From Megascapheus bottae (Eukaryota > Chordata > Mammalia > Rodentia > Geomyidae): a stretch of 64,000 nucleotides of DNA. The stretch is taken from positions 8,333,501 through 8,397,500 of the forward strand of contig JANJXV010000037.1 of assembly GCA_024803745.1 (NCBI GenBank), written 5' to 3'. Position numbers and translations under genes: made by a program. This document shows positions 46,601 through 57,005 of this stretch, piece by piece; positions within the stretch are counted from its first letter, which is position 1, and each line of letters opens with the position of its first letter. Below the pieces are notes generated by a model. It was not told where the DNA came from. It worked only from the letters and a program-made list of their open reading frames with translations, and did not search any database.

Positions 46601-47480
46601 GAGTCAACCTTTAATTATGAGTAGCTATCCAAGGCCTTGAGCATGCTGAGCAGATATTTTACCACAAACTACATCCCTAGCCCTTTTGTTTTGACTATAT
46701 AGCATTTGCTCTTCTAAAAGTATGTATAATCGTTCTACTTTGCTTATTCACTACTACTAAGTAAAGACAACTGTTTGGCTGATATCCCTGCCTCCTTCTT
46801 AACAAGGCCCCATTGTTCTCATGGCCTGACCTGGCAATTTCTATCATGTATATCACAGCAATCCCACACCTCACGATAATCCTGTGTTAGTAACGGCCTA
46901 GAAATGAGTACCAGGTGTCATTCTACCAATGAGTTAAAGCTTCTGGAAACACTTCTTTGCCTTTAAAGAAGAAGGGGAATACAGATGGCCCCAGTCAGAT
47001 TTTTTTTAACTTTACAATGGTACAAAAGCAATGTGCATTTTTCAGGAGCTTTCCCTGGAATTTTGACCAGTTCTTAGGATAATGACATGTGGGATGATGA
47101 TGGTATGACTCACGGTGCTGAGTGACAGTGAGCCACAGCATGTAGTTAGTGATACAAATACAGAGGAAGAAACAACTTGTACACTCAGTGGACTGTAGTA
47201 CTAGCTATGATTGTCAGTGTGTTAGATAGACCAATGCAATATTTTCAGCTTGTAAGGCATTTCGTATGGAGTGTTGTGTTTAAGTGTTACACCTGAAAAT
47301 ACCATCTTTTAACTCTGAAGAAATAGGAATTAAAGCCATCCACTGAAAAGTCAGCTGTCTCTGATGATGTTGAGGAATTTAGTTAACCTCTGGGTCAGGA
47401 ATTATCTCATAGGAGATATAGACTTTCCCCCACTGCTTTCTGATTTTCTAAGCCATTAGGTAGTTATATTTTAGTATTTC

Positions 47481-47826
47481 CTGCCAGGTGCCAGTGGCTC
47501 ATGCTTGTAATCCTAGCTCTTCAGGAGGCTAAATTAATCTAGATTGTGATTTGAAGCCATGCCACATCGAAAAGTCCGCAAGAGACTATTATCTCCAATT
47601 AACCACACAAAAACCAGAAGTGAGGAGCTGGAGCATGGCCTAGTGGTAGAGTGAGTGCTTGCCTAGTATGCATGAAGACCCGGGTTCGATTCCTTGGTAC
47701 TACATACTTAGAAAAAGCCAGAAGTGGTGCTGAGGCTCAAGTGGTAGATTTCTAGCCTTGAGCAAAAGAAGCTCAAGGATAGTGCACAGGCCCTGAGCTT
47801 AAGCCCAGGTCTGGCAAAAAAACCCC

Positions 47827-47857
<31 letters not shown>

Positions 47858-47960
47858 AGAAGTGAAGCTGTGGCCCAGGTGGTAGAGTGCTAACCTTGAG
47901 CACAGAGGTTAGGAACAGTACCTATGCCCTGAGTTCAAGCCCCGGGACAAAAAAAAAAAA
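47481..47960 (+). mobile_element. SINE-B interrupted by a SINE-A
   Basis: The head half is at 47481-47622 and the tail half from about 47848 to 47955. The junction sequence 'aaaaaccagaagtga' is repeated on both sides of the insert (about 47608-47622 and 47849-47865), a target-site duplication inside the SINE-B linker. Confidence 0.85.
47623..47848 (+). mobile_element. SINE-A nested in SINE-B
   Basis: Complete copy 'ggagctggagcatggcctag' to 'caggtctggcaaaa', with an (AAAAC)n tail. It shares orientation with its host element. Its tail monomer has 'gagcaaaagaagctcaagga', closer to the SINE-B tail than most SINE-A copies. Confidence 0.85.
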
Positions 47961-48383
47961 AAGAAAAAAAGAAAAGAAAATAGTGATCTCTTCACCTGTT
48001 ATGGGAGTTACATTCCAGAGAGTCCTGTGATTCATGAAACTCTGCAAAGCAGCATTAAGTGAACTTCCATACAGCAAGGGAAGACTGTTTAATGTTGCTA
48101 CTTGCCAAATTTTCACCTATCACACGGGTCTCTGGAATGTAACTCCTGCAATAGGTAATCGATCACTGTGTATCAGTATTCACTAGTTTTGACTGCAAAC
48201 CTTGTAGTCAAGAATCATTTGAAAAATATTTGGGCTCAATTTCATCATGAAACCAAAATAAAAACAAATCAAGTACCATTTTAAATGTTAGGATAACTCA
48301 AAGAATGCCAATGAAAAGTCAAATATGCAAAATCATTTTATCACTATTTTTTCACAATGAACCTTTTCCATCATACCACTTAC

Positions 48384-48508
48384 CCTGACAATCAGGATCC
48401 ACTTAATTAGAGAGAGACCAAATCCGGAGATGGCCCCATACCTTCCTGCGGCTGAAGTGGTAAGGCAGAACGACAGGAAAAAGCCAATCCAGTTGAAGAG
48501 GAATGCCA
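48384..48508 (-). CDS. Ndfip1: Ndfip1 coding exon (residues about 124-165; spans 1 and 2)
   Basis: 125-bp exon with acceptor 'tgcttttctag' and donor 'gtc agg|gtaagt'. Its first two bases finish a split Met codon. It encodes A-F-L-F-N-W-I-G-F-F-L-S-F-C-L, the end of span 1, then T-T-S-A-A-G-R-Y-G-A-I-S-G-F-G, then span 2 L-S-L-I-K-W-I-L-I-V-R. The splice is in frame with both neighbours. Confidence 0.97.
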
Positions 48509-48805
48509 CTAGAAAAGCAGAAGGGAAAATGTAGTCCTTAGTCAAAGAACAGAAATGCTCTGGACTGCCTTTGCTTAAGACCTTTCCACCAGGATAAAAG
48601 ATAGCTGACCCTTCTCAACCTTCCCTACACCTCTCCCCAAATAACCTTATTCTTGTCTTCCCTTAAAAGCAACAATGTCCTCTGTGAATATTAGTTTTTT
48701 TATTACTATGGTACTTTACCCATTGTCAAAAATGCCTCAATACTCACCAAACTGTATATACAGAACCTGTGCTATTTGCTGCTACATAATAAATAAATGA
48801 CTTGG

Positions 48806-49035
48806 GAGCAGGGTGCCACTAGCTCATTCCTGTAATCCAAGCTACTCAGGAGGCTGAGATCTGAGGATCGCCGTTTGAAGCCAGTCTGGGTACAAAAGGC
48901 CCTACAAGACTCTTCAATTAACCACACAGAAACCAGAATTGGCACTGTAGTTCAAGTGGTAGAATGCTAGCCTTGAGCACAAAGAGGCTCAGGGACAGTG
49001 TCCAGGACCTGAGTTCAAACCCCACAAGTGAAAAT
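48806..49035 (+). mobile_element. SINE-B
   Basis: 'gctactcaggaggctgagat', 'gatcgccgtttgaagccagt', 'aagtggtagaatgctagcct' and 'acctgagttcaaaccccac'. Confidence 0.82.
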
Positions 49036-49184
49036 AACAACAAAAATAAAATGACTTGGGACATTAAACTTTGACCATTCTAAAAAAACTGACTCGTTAC
49101 TCATCCTTTTGTTATATGAAATGGCCATTTATATAACATTGTCTCTGTAAGTATTGTGTTTTCTTTATAGTTTTTTTTGTCATT

Positions 49185-49362
49185 GGTGGTTATTTATTTG
49201 GTGATTTTAGGGTTCTAAATTAGGACCACTTGAGCCATATCCCCAGTCCTTTTTGCTTTAGTCTGTTTTTCGAACAGAGTCTCCTTTAGATTGGCCAGAC
49301 CTCAACCCTCCTCTCTCTACCTCCCAAAAGGTGGGATTATAGGTATGAGCTACTATTCTTTG
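49185..49362 (-). mobile_element. ID/B1-like composite SINE (old)
   Basis: 'gaccacttgagccatatccc' then 'gattggccagacctcaaccc' and 'gtgggattataggtatgagc', antisense order. Confidence 0.55.
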
Positions 49363-49397
49363 GCCCCTTTCCTTTATATTTCAATACAGCACATAAG

Positions 49398-49634
49398 GCC
49401 GGGCACAGTGGCTCATGCCTAACTACTCAGGAGGCTGAAATCTGAAGAATGCAGTTCAAGGCCAGCCCCTGCACTAAAAAGTCAGTGAAACTCTTATCTC
49501 CAATTAATCACCAGAAAACCTAAAGTGGCATTGTAGCTTGAGGGCTATGGCAGGAGCCTTGAGCTTAAGAGCTCAGGGACAATGCCCAGGCCCAGAGTTC
49601 AAGTCCCACCACCGACCCCCCCCCCCAAAAAAAA
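49398..49634 (+). mobile_element. SINE-B, full length
   Basis: 'gccgggcacagtggctcatg' to 'gttcaagtcccaccaccgac', then a C-run and A-tail. The head has lost a few bases ('tgcctaactactcagg'). Confidence 0.85.
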
Positions 49635-49657
49635 ATACAGCACATAATTGGTCACTT

Positions 49658-49890
49658 CTTTTTTTTTTTTCTTCTTCATGTGACTTCTTGGACTCTGGGC
49701 CTGGATGCAGTCACTGAGCTTTTTATTTAGCTCAAGGCTCTACCACTTTGAGCCACAGCACCGCTTCTTCCTTTCTGGTAGTTAATTGGAAATAAGAGTC
49801 TCATGGCCTTTCCTGCCTGAGCTGGCTTTGAATTGTGATCCTTAGATCTCAGCCAGGATTATAGGTGCAAGGCAGCAGCACCCCGCCAGT
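49658..49890 (-). mobile_element. SINE-B
   Basis: T-run, 'tttagctcaaggctctacca', 'tagttaattggaaataagag' and 'agatctcagccaggattata', with a short deletion in the head. Confidence 0.8.
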
Positions 49891-50205
49891 TGCTCACCTC
49901 CTAAGTAAGGTATGTAAAAGGTAATTGGGTCAAACATCAGACAAGGGACAACTTGGCTGACTCTGAGCTGTCAGAAGATAGAAATTGCAGAACAAAATTC
50001 ATCAGTCTAAGGCAATTCATTCCTGTTGTACAAGTTGAATATAAGTGGGAATTATGCCAAGGGGTCCTGGAGATCTGGAAGATGAGGCTTAGCTCACATA
50101 CAGATACAGCATTCTCACAGATGCTTTAATTGTACTTTCCACAGACGAATCCAAAGCACTTGAGTTGGTAGGGAACAACTCTGTTCTGTGTAAATATATA
50201 CTTAC

Positions 50206-50293
50206 TGAAAAAAGTTAACATGAAAATCCCATCATTTCCTATCCTCAGCTGGTCAGCATCGTCAAAATCATCCCGACCCACAAAATCTTCATC
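50206..50293 (-). CDS. Ndfip1: Ndfip1 coding exon (residues about 95-124)
   Basis: 88-bp exon with acceptor 'tttcatttag' and donor 'ttc a|gtaagt'. It encodes the acidic stretch D-E-D-F-V-G-R-D-D-F-D-D-A-D-Q-L-R-I-G-N-D and the start of membrane span 1, G-I-F-M-L-T-F-F. It matches human as I recall it. Confidence 0.97.
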
Positions 50294-50424
50294 CTAAATG
50301 AAAAAAGAAAGAGTATTTTTTAATGACTTTTAGGCAAAGACTTGACATTAAAATATAAAATAAGGAACAATTAGGGATACCAAGGAGAAAATTTATTGCT
50401 TTGGTTCAATTTAAAACTTTGAGA

Positions 50425-50690
50425 GCCAGGCTCTGGTGGCTTATGCCTATAATGCGAGCTACTTAGGAGGTTAAGATCTGAGGATCATGGTTCAAAGCCA
50501 GTCTGGGCACGAAGGTGAGACACTTATCTCCAATTAACCACCAGAAAACTGAAAGTAGTGTTGTAGCTCAAAGTGGTAGAACACTAACTAGCCTTGAGCT
50601 AAAGAACTGAGGGAAAGAGCCCAGGTCCAGAGTTCAAACCCCAGGACCAAAATGGGTGCATGCATGCGCGCGCACACACACACACAAAGA
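50425..50690 (+). mobile_element. SINE-B with (CG)(CA)n tail
   Basis: 'ggctctggtggcttatgcct', 'atctccaattaaccaccaga' and 'ccagagttcaaaccccagga', then 'gcatgcatgcgcgcgcac' and (CA)n at 50660-50687. Confidence 0.8.
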
Positions 50691-50715
50691 AAACTGAGAG
50701 TCAAAAGCTCATTCT

Positions 50716-50900
50716 GGGGCCAGCAGTTTGGTCTAGTGGTAGAGTGCTTGCCTAGCATACATGAAGACCCAGGTTCCATTCTTCGGTACATATACATAGA
50801 AATGCTGAAAGTGGTATTGTGGCTCAAGTGATAGAGCACTAGCCTTGAAGAAAGCCCAAGGATAATGCTCAGACCCTGAATTCAGTCCCCAGGACCAGAG
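50716..50900 (+). mobile_element. SINE-A
   Basis: 'ggggccagcagtttggtcta' to 'gtccccaggaccagag'. It lacks the final 'ctggcaaaa' and is somewhat diverged. Confidence 0.8.
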
Positions 50901-51004
50901 GGGTGGTGGTAGTGGGATTTCATTCTGTATTGTAAGTAATAGATATAAGCTTCTAAATAATTTTTCTATATTTTAAAATGAAATTTTCATTTTATAACCT
51001 AAAC

Positions 51005-51240
51005 TCATCTATCTACCTACCTACCTACCAACCTATTTTGGGTGCTGGGATTAAATCTAGCACTTTGCACATACTAATTAAGCACAAGCTCACTCACTCA
51101 CTCTATCTATCCATCCATCCTACCTATTTACATACCCTCCTACCTAGCTAGTTATCTACCTACCTCCCTATTTTTGATGGTGGGATTAAATCTAGCACTT
51201 TGCACAAACTAAGCACAAGCTCTATCACAGAACTATAATG
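51005..51240. repeat. (CTAC)n/(ATCC)n-linked tandem duplication
   Basis: A unit of (CTAC)n followed by 'gggattaaatctagcacttt' and 'aagcacaagctc' occurs twice (about 51012-51092 and about 51160-51224). An (ACTC)/(ATCC) microsatellite lies between. The period is about 137-140 bp. Confidence 0.75.
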
Positions 51241-51255
51241 CCAATAAAAGAAAGG

Positions 51256-51530
51256 AAGGTGGGGGTGGTGGCTCACGCCTGTAATTCTACTCAGGAGGCT
51301 GAGATCTGAGCCTGGCAGTTCAAAGCCAGCACTAAAGAACATGACACTCTCATCTCCAATTAATCTTTAGAAAATGGGAAGTAGGGCTGTGGCTCCTAGG
51401 GTAAGGTAGTAGCCTTGAGCTGAAGAGCTCAGGGACAACACCCAGGCCCAGGTAGGGTGGTAGCCTTGAGCTGAAGAGCTCAGGGACAGCACCCAAGCCC
51501 CATGTTCCCCCCCACCCCCCAAAAAAAAGA
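51256..51530 (+). mobile_element. SINE-B with tandemly duplicated tail module
   Basis: 'tggtggctcacgcctgtaat' head. The tail module containing 'tagccttgagctgaagagct' occurs twice, at 51410 and 51461, a 51-bp period. It then ends in a C-run and A-tail. Same subfamily feature as 36026-36296. Confidence 0.82.
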
Positions 51531-51539
51531 GAAAGGAAA

Positions 51540-52295
51540 AATAATATGGAAAATACAGCTTAAACTCTAGAATGTAATCCAAGGCCTACCTATTGAGATG
51601 GAGTCAACCAGTTGGTGCACAGAAAGGACAACATAATTACACATCAAACTAAAGAGCTGCCCACTGCTCAGATCTAGAAGGATTTGTTTGTATTGGTAAC
51701 AGTCTGAAATACATGCATTTCCAATTTTACTGATAGACAGGATATTTCCATCCTAACGTAAAAACAGAATACTGAAGATATAAAAATAGAAGGAGATGTG
51801 GCCCAACATTTGTGACTGGTTTTTCAAGTATATAAAGACATATTTTAACAGTAACTTAAATGTGAGAAGTGAAGAAGATTTCTGAAATAAAAACAAAATA
51901 ACCAAAAAGGGCTGAGACAATGCAAACCAAACTATTTCAAGTGGTTTCCTTAGGGAATAGGAACTATATCAAGCAGAAGTAGCATTAACAGCTTCCTTTT
52001 CTAACTTAATATCCTTCGCCACTGTTTCAAATTTTTATAAGATGCATTTGTTTTATTTCCTTAAATACTAAATGTCTAGTATTCTGACTTAATATTAGGT
52101 TTTCCCAAATTAGAAAAAACATTGTTTTTAACCTAACTACTCAGATATATTGCAAAAGATGTATGTAAGCAACTTCTAATAGTGCCTTACACGCCTTCAA
52201 GCTATTCTTCCTATCCTTGGTATCTATCACAATTACTCCTATAAATTTTTCCAGGTTAATGCCACTAGTCCTTCATATTCCTTGTCAAAACCCTT
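51540..52295. other. Unique intronic AT-rich sequence
   Basis: No element recognised in this part of the Ndfip1 intron. Confidence 0.4.
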
Positions 52296-52299
52296 TTAT

Positions 52300-52755
52300 C
52301 TTTTTGGTGGTACTGTGACTAAACTCAGAGACTTGGCAAGCTCTCTGCCACTTCAGCTACATCTGCAGTCCTGTTTTCTTTGTAGTTTCTTATTTAGATA
52401 GGGTCTCCTACTTTGCCCAGGTTGGCCTCAGACTGTGGTTTTTCTTTCTTTTCTTTCTTCTTTTTTTTTTAGGGGTCATGGGGCTTGAACTCAGGGCCTC
52501 AGCGCTATCCCTGAGCCTTTCAGCTAAAGGCTACCACCCTACCCCTGAGTCATTTTCCCATTTTCTAGTGGTTAATTGGAGATAAAGTCTCAGGTTCCTT
52601 AGTGCCTGGGTTGGCTTTGAACAGTGATAATCAGATTTCAGCCTCATGAGTAGCTAGGATTACAGTTCTGAGCCACAATACTCAGCTGACTGTGGTCTTT
52701 CTACCTCTACCTCTCAGTAGTTGGCAGCTAGTATCACAGGTAAGTACTACTAAGA
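52300..52755 (-). mobile_element. Old ID/B1-like SINE interrupted by a SINE-B
   Basis: The older element ('gactaaactcagagacttgg' to 'aggttggcctcagactgtgg') resumes after the insert at about 52688. 'gactgtggtttttct' on the left and 'gactgtggtctttct' on the right form a 15-bp duplication with one mismatch. Confidence 0.7.
52446..52687 (-). mobile_element. SINE-B nested in older SINE
   Basis: CT/T-rich tail, 'catggggcttgaactcaggg', 'gtggttaattggagataaag' and 'gtagctaggattacag', flanked by the 15-bp duplication of the host element. Confidence 0.82.
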
Positions 52756-53091
52756 CCAACTTGTTCATAAGATTTTGCTAACTTCATGTCTGGGCTGGGC
52801 TCAAACCCTGATACTATCTCCATGTTCAAGAGCTAGAATTACAGGCATGCACACTACAATCAGGGCTTGGTGCTCAAAATCAGCAAAGGACTACACAAAC
52901 CTTATACTAAATTTCATTGTCTCTGCCTAGCATTCTACAGATTCTACAAATAACAATTTTGGTCATATCCCCCACATCCCTTAACAAATTCCTTGTACTC
53001 AAATAAAACCAATTACTACATTCACAGAACTGCCCTGAACTTGAATTCTTCTTATCTTTTTCTAAGGCTTTTTTCCTCTTGCAATGTTCTT

Positions 53092-53714
53092 TTTTTTTCA
53101 TATATTTTTATTGTAAGTAATAGAAGGGTTATGTTATATTCACCAGATAGAAGGTGCATTACTTCACATACATTGATACCCTTTCTCATGTCTTGGTCTC
53201 CATTTCCCTCTCCCCCCCGCACCCCTCATCTTGTTTTGCTCCCTTCCCTACCCCACTTCAAATAACCAAATAGGCATATATATAATAAATCAGATAACCA
53301 GGTGAAATACTGTAACAATATGAGATAACCAAGAGACAGCAAAAGAGGTAAGAGATAACATAGTACATTAAAGACAACAATCACTTATTATATGGCTTTT
53401 GTTTCTATATCCTGGAGGTCCTTTCATTTAGTGTCATTCTATATGGCCTTATCTAGGTTTTGCTCTATTGTAAATCTCTGCTAGGAGAGCCCAAGGTTTC
53501 TACTGATTATGACAAATGAGGGAAACCATTGAGCCTATGTTCCTTTGAGTCTGGCTTACTTCACTTAATATGGTATTTCTAAGTCTTTCCATTTCCTTAC
53601 AAATGTGGCGATGTCATTCTTTCTGACAGCAGCATAGAATTCTATTGTGTATAAATACCACATCTTGTTGATCCACTCATCAACTGAGGGACATCTGGGT
53701 TGGTTCCATATCTT
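53092..53714 (-). mobile_element. 5'-truncated L1 (ORF2 C-terminal end plus 3' UTR) with target-site duplication
   Basis: The minus strand begins within ORF2 and encodes W-N-Q-P-R-C-P-S-V-D-E-W-I-N-K-M-W-Y-L-Y-T-I-E-F-Y-A-A-V, typical of the L1 ORF2 C-terminus. It then loses frame, continues into the 3' UTR, and ends with 'ttacaataaaaatatatg' and an A-rich end. A perfect 15-bp target-site duplication 'tcttgcaatgttctt' flanks it (53077-53091 and 53715-53729). It is a dead, 623-bp copy, antisense to none and parallel to Ndfip1 transcription. Confidence 0.93.
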
Positions 53715-54027
53715 TCTTGCAATGTTCTTATACAATAAAACTCCAAGTAAGGGGCTAGAGGCATGGCTTAAGATATAGTCTCTGAGTTCAATCTCAGTAC
53801 CACCAAGAACAAACAAAGAAAAACAACAAAAAGACTCTCCAGACCCACTACAAATCCCATTTCTCACTATGTAAAAAACCATAAAGATATATCCACTTAA
53901 GTAAGCTACTTCATATGGCCAAACAGCTGGGTCTGTATAACAATTGGTATCACACTGAACATTTGATTTTGCAACTTGGATTTTCCACTTGATATATATA
54001 ATTAACATCTGCCATACATTCACACTA

Positions 54028-54220
54028 CTCAAAAAAATTTTTTTTGGCCAGTTCTGGGGCTGAGCACTGTCCTTGGGCTTGCTCAAGGCTAGAGCTCAAC
54101 CACTTGAACCACAGCATCATTTCTACCTTTTTCTATGTATGTGGTACTGAGGAATGGAACCTGGGTCTCTATGCATACTAAGTAAGCACTCTACCACTAG
54201 GCCAAACTCCTGGCCCTACT
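54028..54220 (-). mobile_element. SINE-A with internal deletion in the tail
   Basis: 'ggccagttctggggctgagc' lacks the 'tgaactcagggcc' bases usual at that point. The rest runs to 'aggccaaactcctggcc'. The 9-bp duplication 'ctactcaaa' flanks it. Confidence 0.82.
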
Positions 54221-54571
54221 CAAACATTTTTAATGGCTGCTTATTGTATCTTGTATAATTGAAGCATACTTAGTTTTGTAATATTTATGTTGTTGCAATC
54301 AATATCTTTATTCAAATTGTGTATTTCTCTCATTAAGATAAATTATTAGGACTGGAATCATCCCATATGTTTCATTAATGTTTAGTATTTTTGCAAAGTT
54401 CGTTTTAATATCCACAAATTTTTTAAATTAGAAAGTCACAGTTCTTGATGGCCACTGCTCTGGGTAGCAGAGATATAAGCATTAATGGGCCTTTCATTCT
54501 ATTTATTCTGATTTGTTTTATATCAAAAAGTGTTCTGTACAAGTATGCTGAATAACAGAATGTTATCTCCT

Positions 54572-54789
54572 AGCCAGACACTAGTGGCTCACACATGTAA
54601 TCCTAGCTACTCAGGAGGCTGAGATCTGAGGGTCATGGTTCAAAGTCAGCCCTGGCACAGAATCAGTGATACTCATATCTCCAATTAATCACTAGAAAAC
54701 TGGAAGTGGCACTGTGGCTCAAGGGGTAGGGTGGTCTTGAGCTGAAGAGCTCTAGTTCAAGTCCCCATGATGGACCAAAAAAAAAAAAG
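54572..54789 (+). mobile_element. SINE-B with deleted tail
   Basis: 'agacactagtggctcacaca' head. The tail jumps from 'gctgaagagctc' to 'tagttcaagtcccc', losing about 25 bases. Confidence 0.8.
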
Positions 54790-54799
54790 GTCCTCAATA

Positions 54800-55340
54800 T
54801 GTACATTTGTCAAATAAAAGAATTCTGAAGAATTCTATGTTTTGCCCAGTCAAATCTGCATACTAGTTTATTTACCACATATCTAACAGTTCTGCAGTAC
54901 AACAAACATACAAGGATGGACTTTGGAGTCTAGACTATCAGAGTTTGACTCTTAGTTCTCCTACTTATTAGCCAAATGGCATTTGACAAATTGCTTCATA
55001 TCATTGGACCTTTTACTCCTGTAAACGGGAGGTAATATTGTGTGGACTGGAAGCATACAAAATATAGCAAACACTCCAGCACAATACTAAGTGTCTTAAA
55101 GGTCCTCAATATATGGTAGTTACAATATGACTCCCTTGTCATTAGACAATAAGCTCCATGTAAATTCTTAGTTTGCCCTTGGCACTGACACCACATAGGG
55201 TCAGCCTAGACTGTGCTAATCAACGATTTCTACCAGGAAGGGATATTCGATACATCACGCCTGTAGTGCAGTCTACAAACAGTTCACTAGGCTAAAATGA
55301 GGAATCCCATCCCTAGGGTCTATGCCATGCACTGCTACAG
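54800..55340. other. Unique intronic sequence
   Basis: No element recognised. Confidence 0.4.
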
Positions 55341-55352
55341 TGCGCTTTTAGT

Positions 55353-55548
55353 CTTTTTTTTTTTTTTTTTTTTTTTTCTATGCCAGTCCTGGAACTTGGA
55401 ATTTGGGGCCTGACACTGTCTCTTGTTCTTAGCTTTTTTCCTCAAGGTTAGCATTCTACACTTGAGCCACAGTTCTACTTCTAGCTTTTTGGAGATAGGA
55501 GTCTCACAGACTTTCTGCCTGGGTTTCAAATCACCATCCAAAGTTAGT
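55353..55548 (-). mobile_element. SINE-B, truncated
   Basis: Long T-run, 'tcctggaacttggaatttgg', 'ctcaaggttagcattctaca' and 'ggagataggagtctcacaga'. The head is missing. Confidence 0.7.
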
Positions 55549-55795
55549 CTCCTTTATCATTCACTTTATTTCCTGTCAGAACTACAGCAAAAAGTCCCCA
55601 TACGCTTAGAGACTGCATCCTGCATATATTCTCTCAGTATCTCCCAAGTCCCACCAACCTTAATGTGGGTGAATATTTTTTTTTTTTTTGGCCAGTCCTG
55701 GAGCTTGAACTCAGGTCCTGAGCTAGAGCTCAGGTCTCAGGTCTCAAAGCTAGAGCTCTAAAACTTGAGCCACAGCACCACTTCTGGCTTTTTCT

Positions 55796-56381
55796 TTTCT
55801 TTCATTGCTGCACCTCTTACTTCCTTTTCAACAAAGGAAAATATATTTCTATCATTAAAAAGCGACTTCAGGTCTTTAGGGAAATGGTGTTGTAAAAACA
55901 AAACAAAACAGTCAACAACAAGGCAAGTCCAGACTATCGTCACACTGGGGCAGGGAAAAACGTATCTCGAAAATGATCTGAGACTGAATCAGGTGGCTGA
56001 TTTTACTCTTTGTGAAACGCAATATAGAAGTAGGAAAGGAACTTGGGAGTAGCTGTAGGAGGACATGATGATTCTTAAAATGCTATCTATGAGTGTATTC
56101 ATCCTCTCATTACATCCTGTTAGACGGCATCTTTAAGATATGGAAGGGTAAGAGACATCTTTAAAGGTGAAAATCTACTCCTCAGCAAAAATCAATCAGA
56201 TTTGCATCTTAACTGGTCCTGCTCCTTATCTCTGGTTGTTCAGTTAGGTTTGCCCATCTCTAGACACTGTCTCAAAAAATATGGAGTGTTTCATGAATTT
56301 GCATGTCATCCGTGTGCAGGGGCCATGCTAACCTTCTCTGTATCGTTCCAATTTTAGAATATGTGCTGCCGAAGTGAGCAT
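55796..56381 (-). pseudogene. U6 snRNA chimeric retrocopy (U6 + 3' part of another RNA)
   Basis: On the minus strand a full-length U6-like sequence (56381-56274) comes first. It is followed without a break by 478 bases of unrelated sequence ending in an A-rich 'aaagaaa'. A perfect 16-bp target-site duplication 'acttctggctttttct' brackets the whole unit (55780-55795 and 56382-56397). The U6 5' end abuts the duplication exactly. This is the known signature of L1-mediated template switching from a primary cDNA to U6 RNA. The 3' partner is not recognised. Confidence 0.92.
56274..56381 (-). pseudogene. U6 snRNA pseudogene (5' part of the chimera)
   Basis: 108 bases match U6 along the whole length as I recall it: 'cacttcggcagcacatat', 'attggaacgatacagagaag', 'ttagcatggcccctgc' and 'atgcaaattcatgaaac'. 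Many differences are CpG-type decay (for example C to T at three sites). There is no upstream U6 promoter, because the 5' end abuts a SINE, so it should not be transcribed as U6. Confidence 0.93.
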
Positions 56382-56793
56382 ACTTCTGGCTTTTTCTGTG
56401 TGTGTGGTACCAAGAAGTAAAAACCAGGTCTTGGTGCATGCTAGGCAAGCACTCTTAAGACTAGGCCAAATTCCCAGCCCTGGGCGAATATTTTTAAAAT
56501 CCAATCTATGATTAATATCAAGAGCCAAGACTTCCCTAAATTTGCTGGCTTACTTACCCACTTCCAGCCCCACCAATCAACAGAAGGCTAAATAGGCTAA
56601 ATGACTACTGAAATCTCTCTTGTGCGTTTCTTCCTATGAAGTCATATATATAGTTTTTCTCTCCACAGGCCCTCACCTAACACCAAGATATTAACTGTAC
56701 AAAATGAAGACAAGGCCACTGTGTTTCTTAAATTAACTCCTGTTCCAAGATGCTTCAGCCATCCCAAGACTTAAAGAAAGTGACTATAGCCAT

Positions 56794-57005
56794 CAGGTGC
56801 TGAGGCTCATGCCTATAACCCTAGCTACTCTGGAGGCTGAGATCTGAGGATCACAGTTTGAAGTCAGTCTGGGCAGAAATCTTGGTGAGACTCTTTATCT
56901 TCAATAAACTACCAAAAATCTGGATGTGGAACTGTGGCAAGTGGTAGCCTTGAGCAAAATGCTCAGGGATAGTATCCAAGTCCTGAATTCAAGCCCTGGA
57001 AGTGG
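56794..57005 (+). mobile_element. SINE-B
   Basis: 'gctgaggctcatgcctataa', 'gagatctgaggatcacagtt' and 'gaattcaagccctggaagtg'. Its 3' end runs into an alternating purine-pyrimidine repeat. Confidence 0.8.

Larger units (their letters stand above)
55677..56480 (-). mobile_element. SINE-A split by a U6-chimera insertion
   Basis: The tail monomer lies at about 55690-55795 and the head at 56382-56480. The outer flanks carry a 15-bp target-site duplication with one mismatch (55666-55680, 'tgggtgaatattttt'; 56481-56495, 'tgggcgaatattttt'). The two halves were separated later by the insert at 55796-56381. The tail has a local triplication of 'ctcaggt(c)c/t'. Confidence 0.9.

Noticed and set aside
53565..54086. 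The longest open frame in the window (173 codons, minus strand)
   Set aside because: Its C-terminal third is L1 ORF2 relic and its N-terminal part is unique intron DNA plus SINE-A sequence, so the frame crosses an insertion boundary by chance.
56274..56381. Functional U6 snRNA gene
   Set aside because: The sequence has many substitutions, and the bases upstream of its 5' end are SINE sequence with no U6 promoter elements, so it is a retropseudogene.
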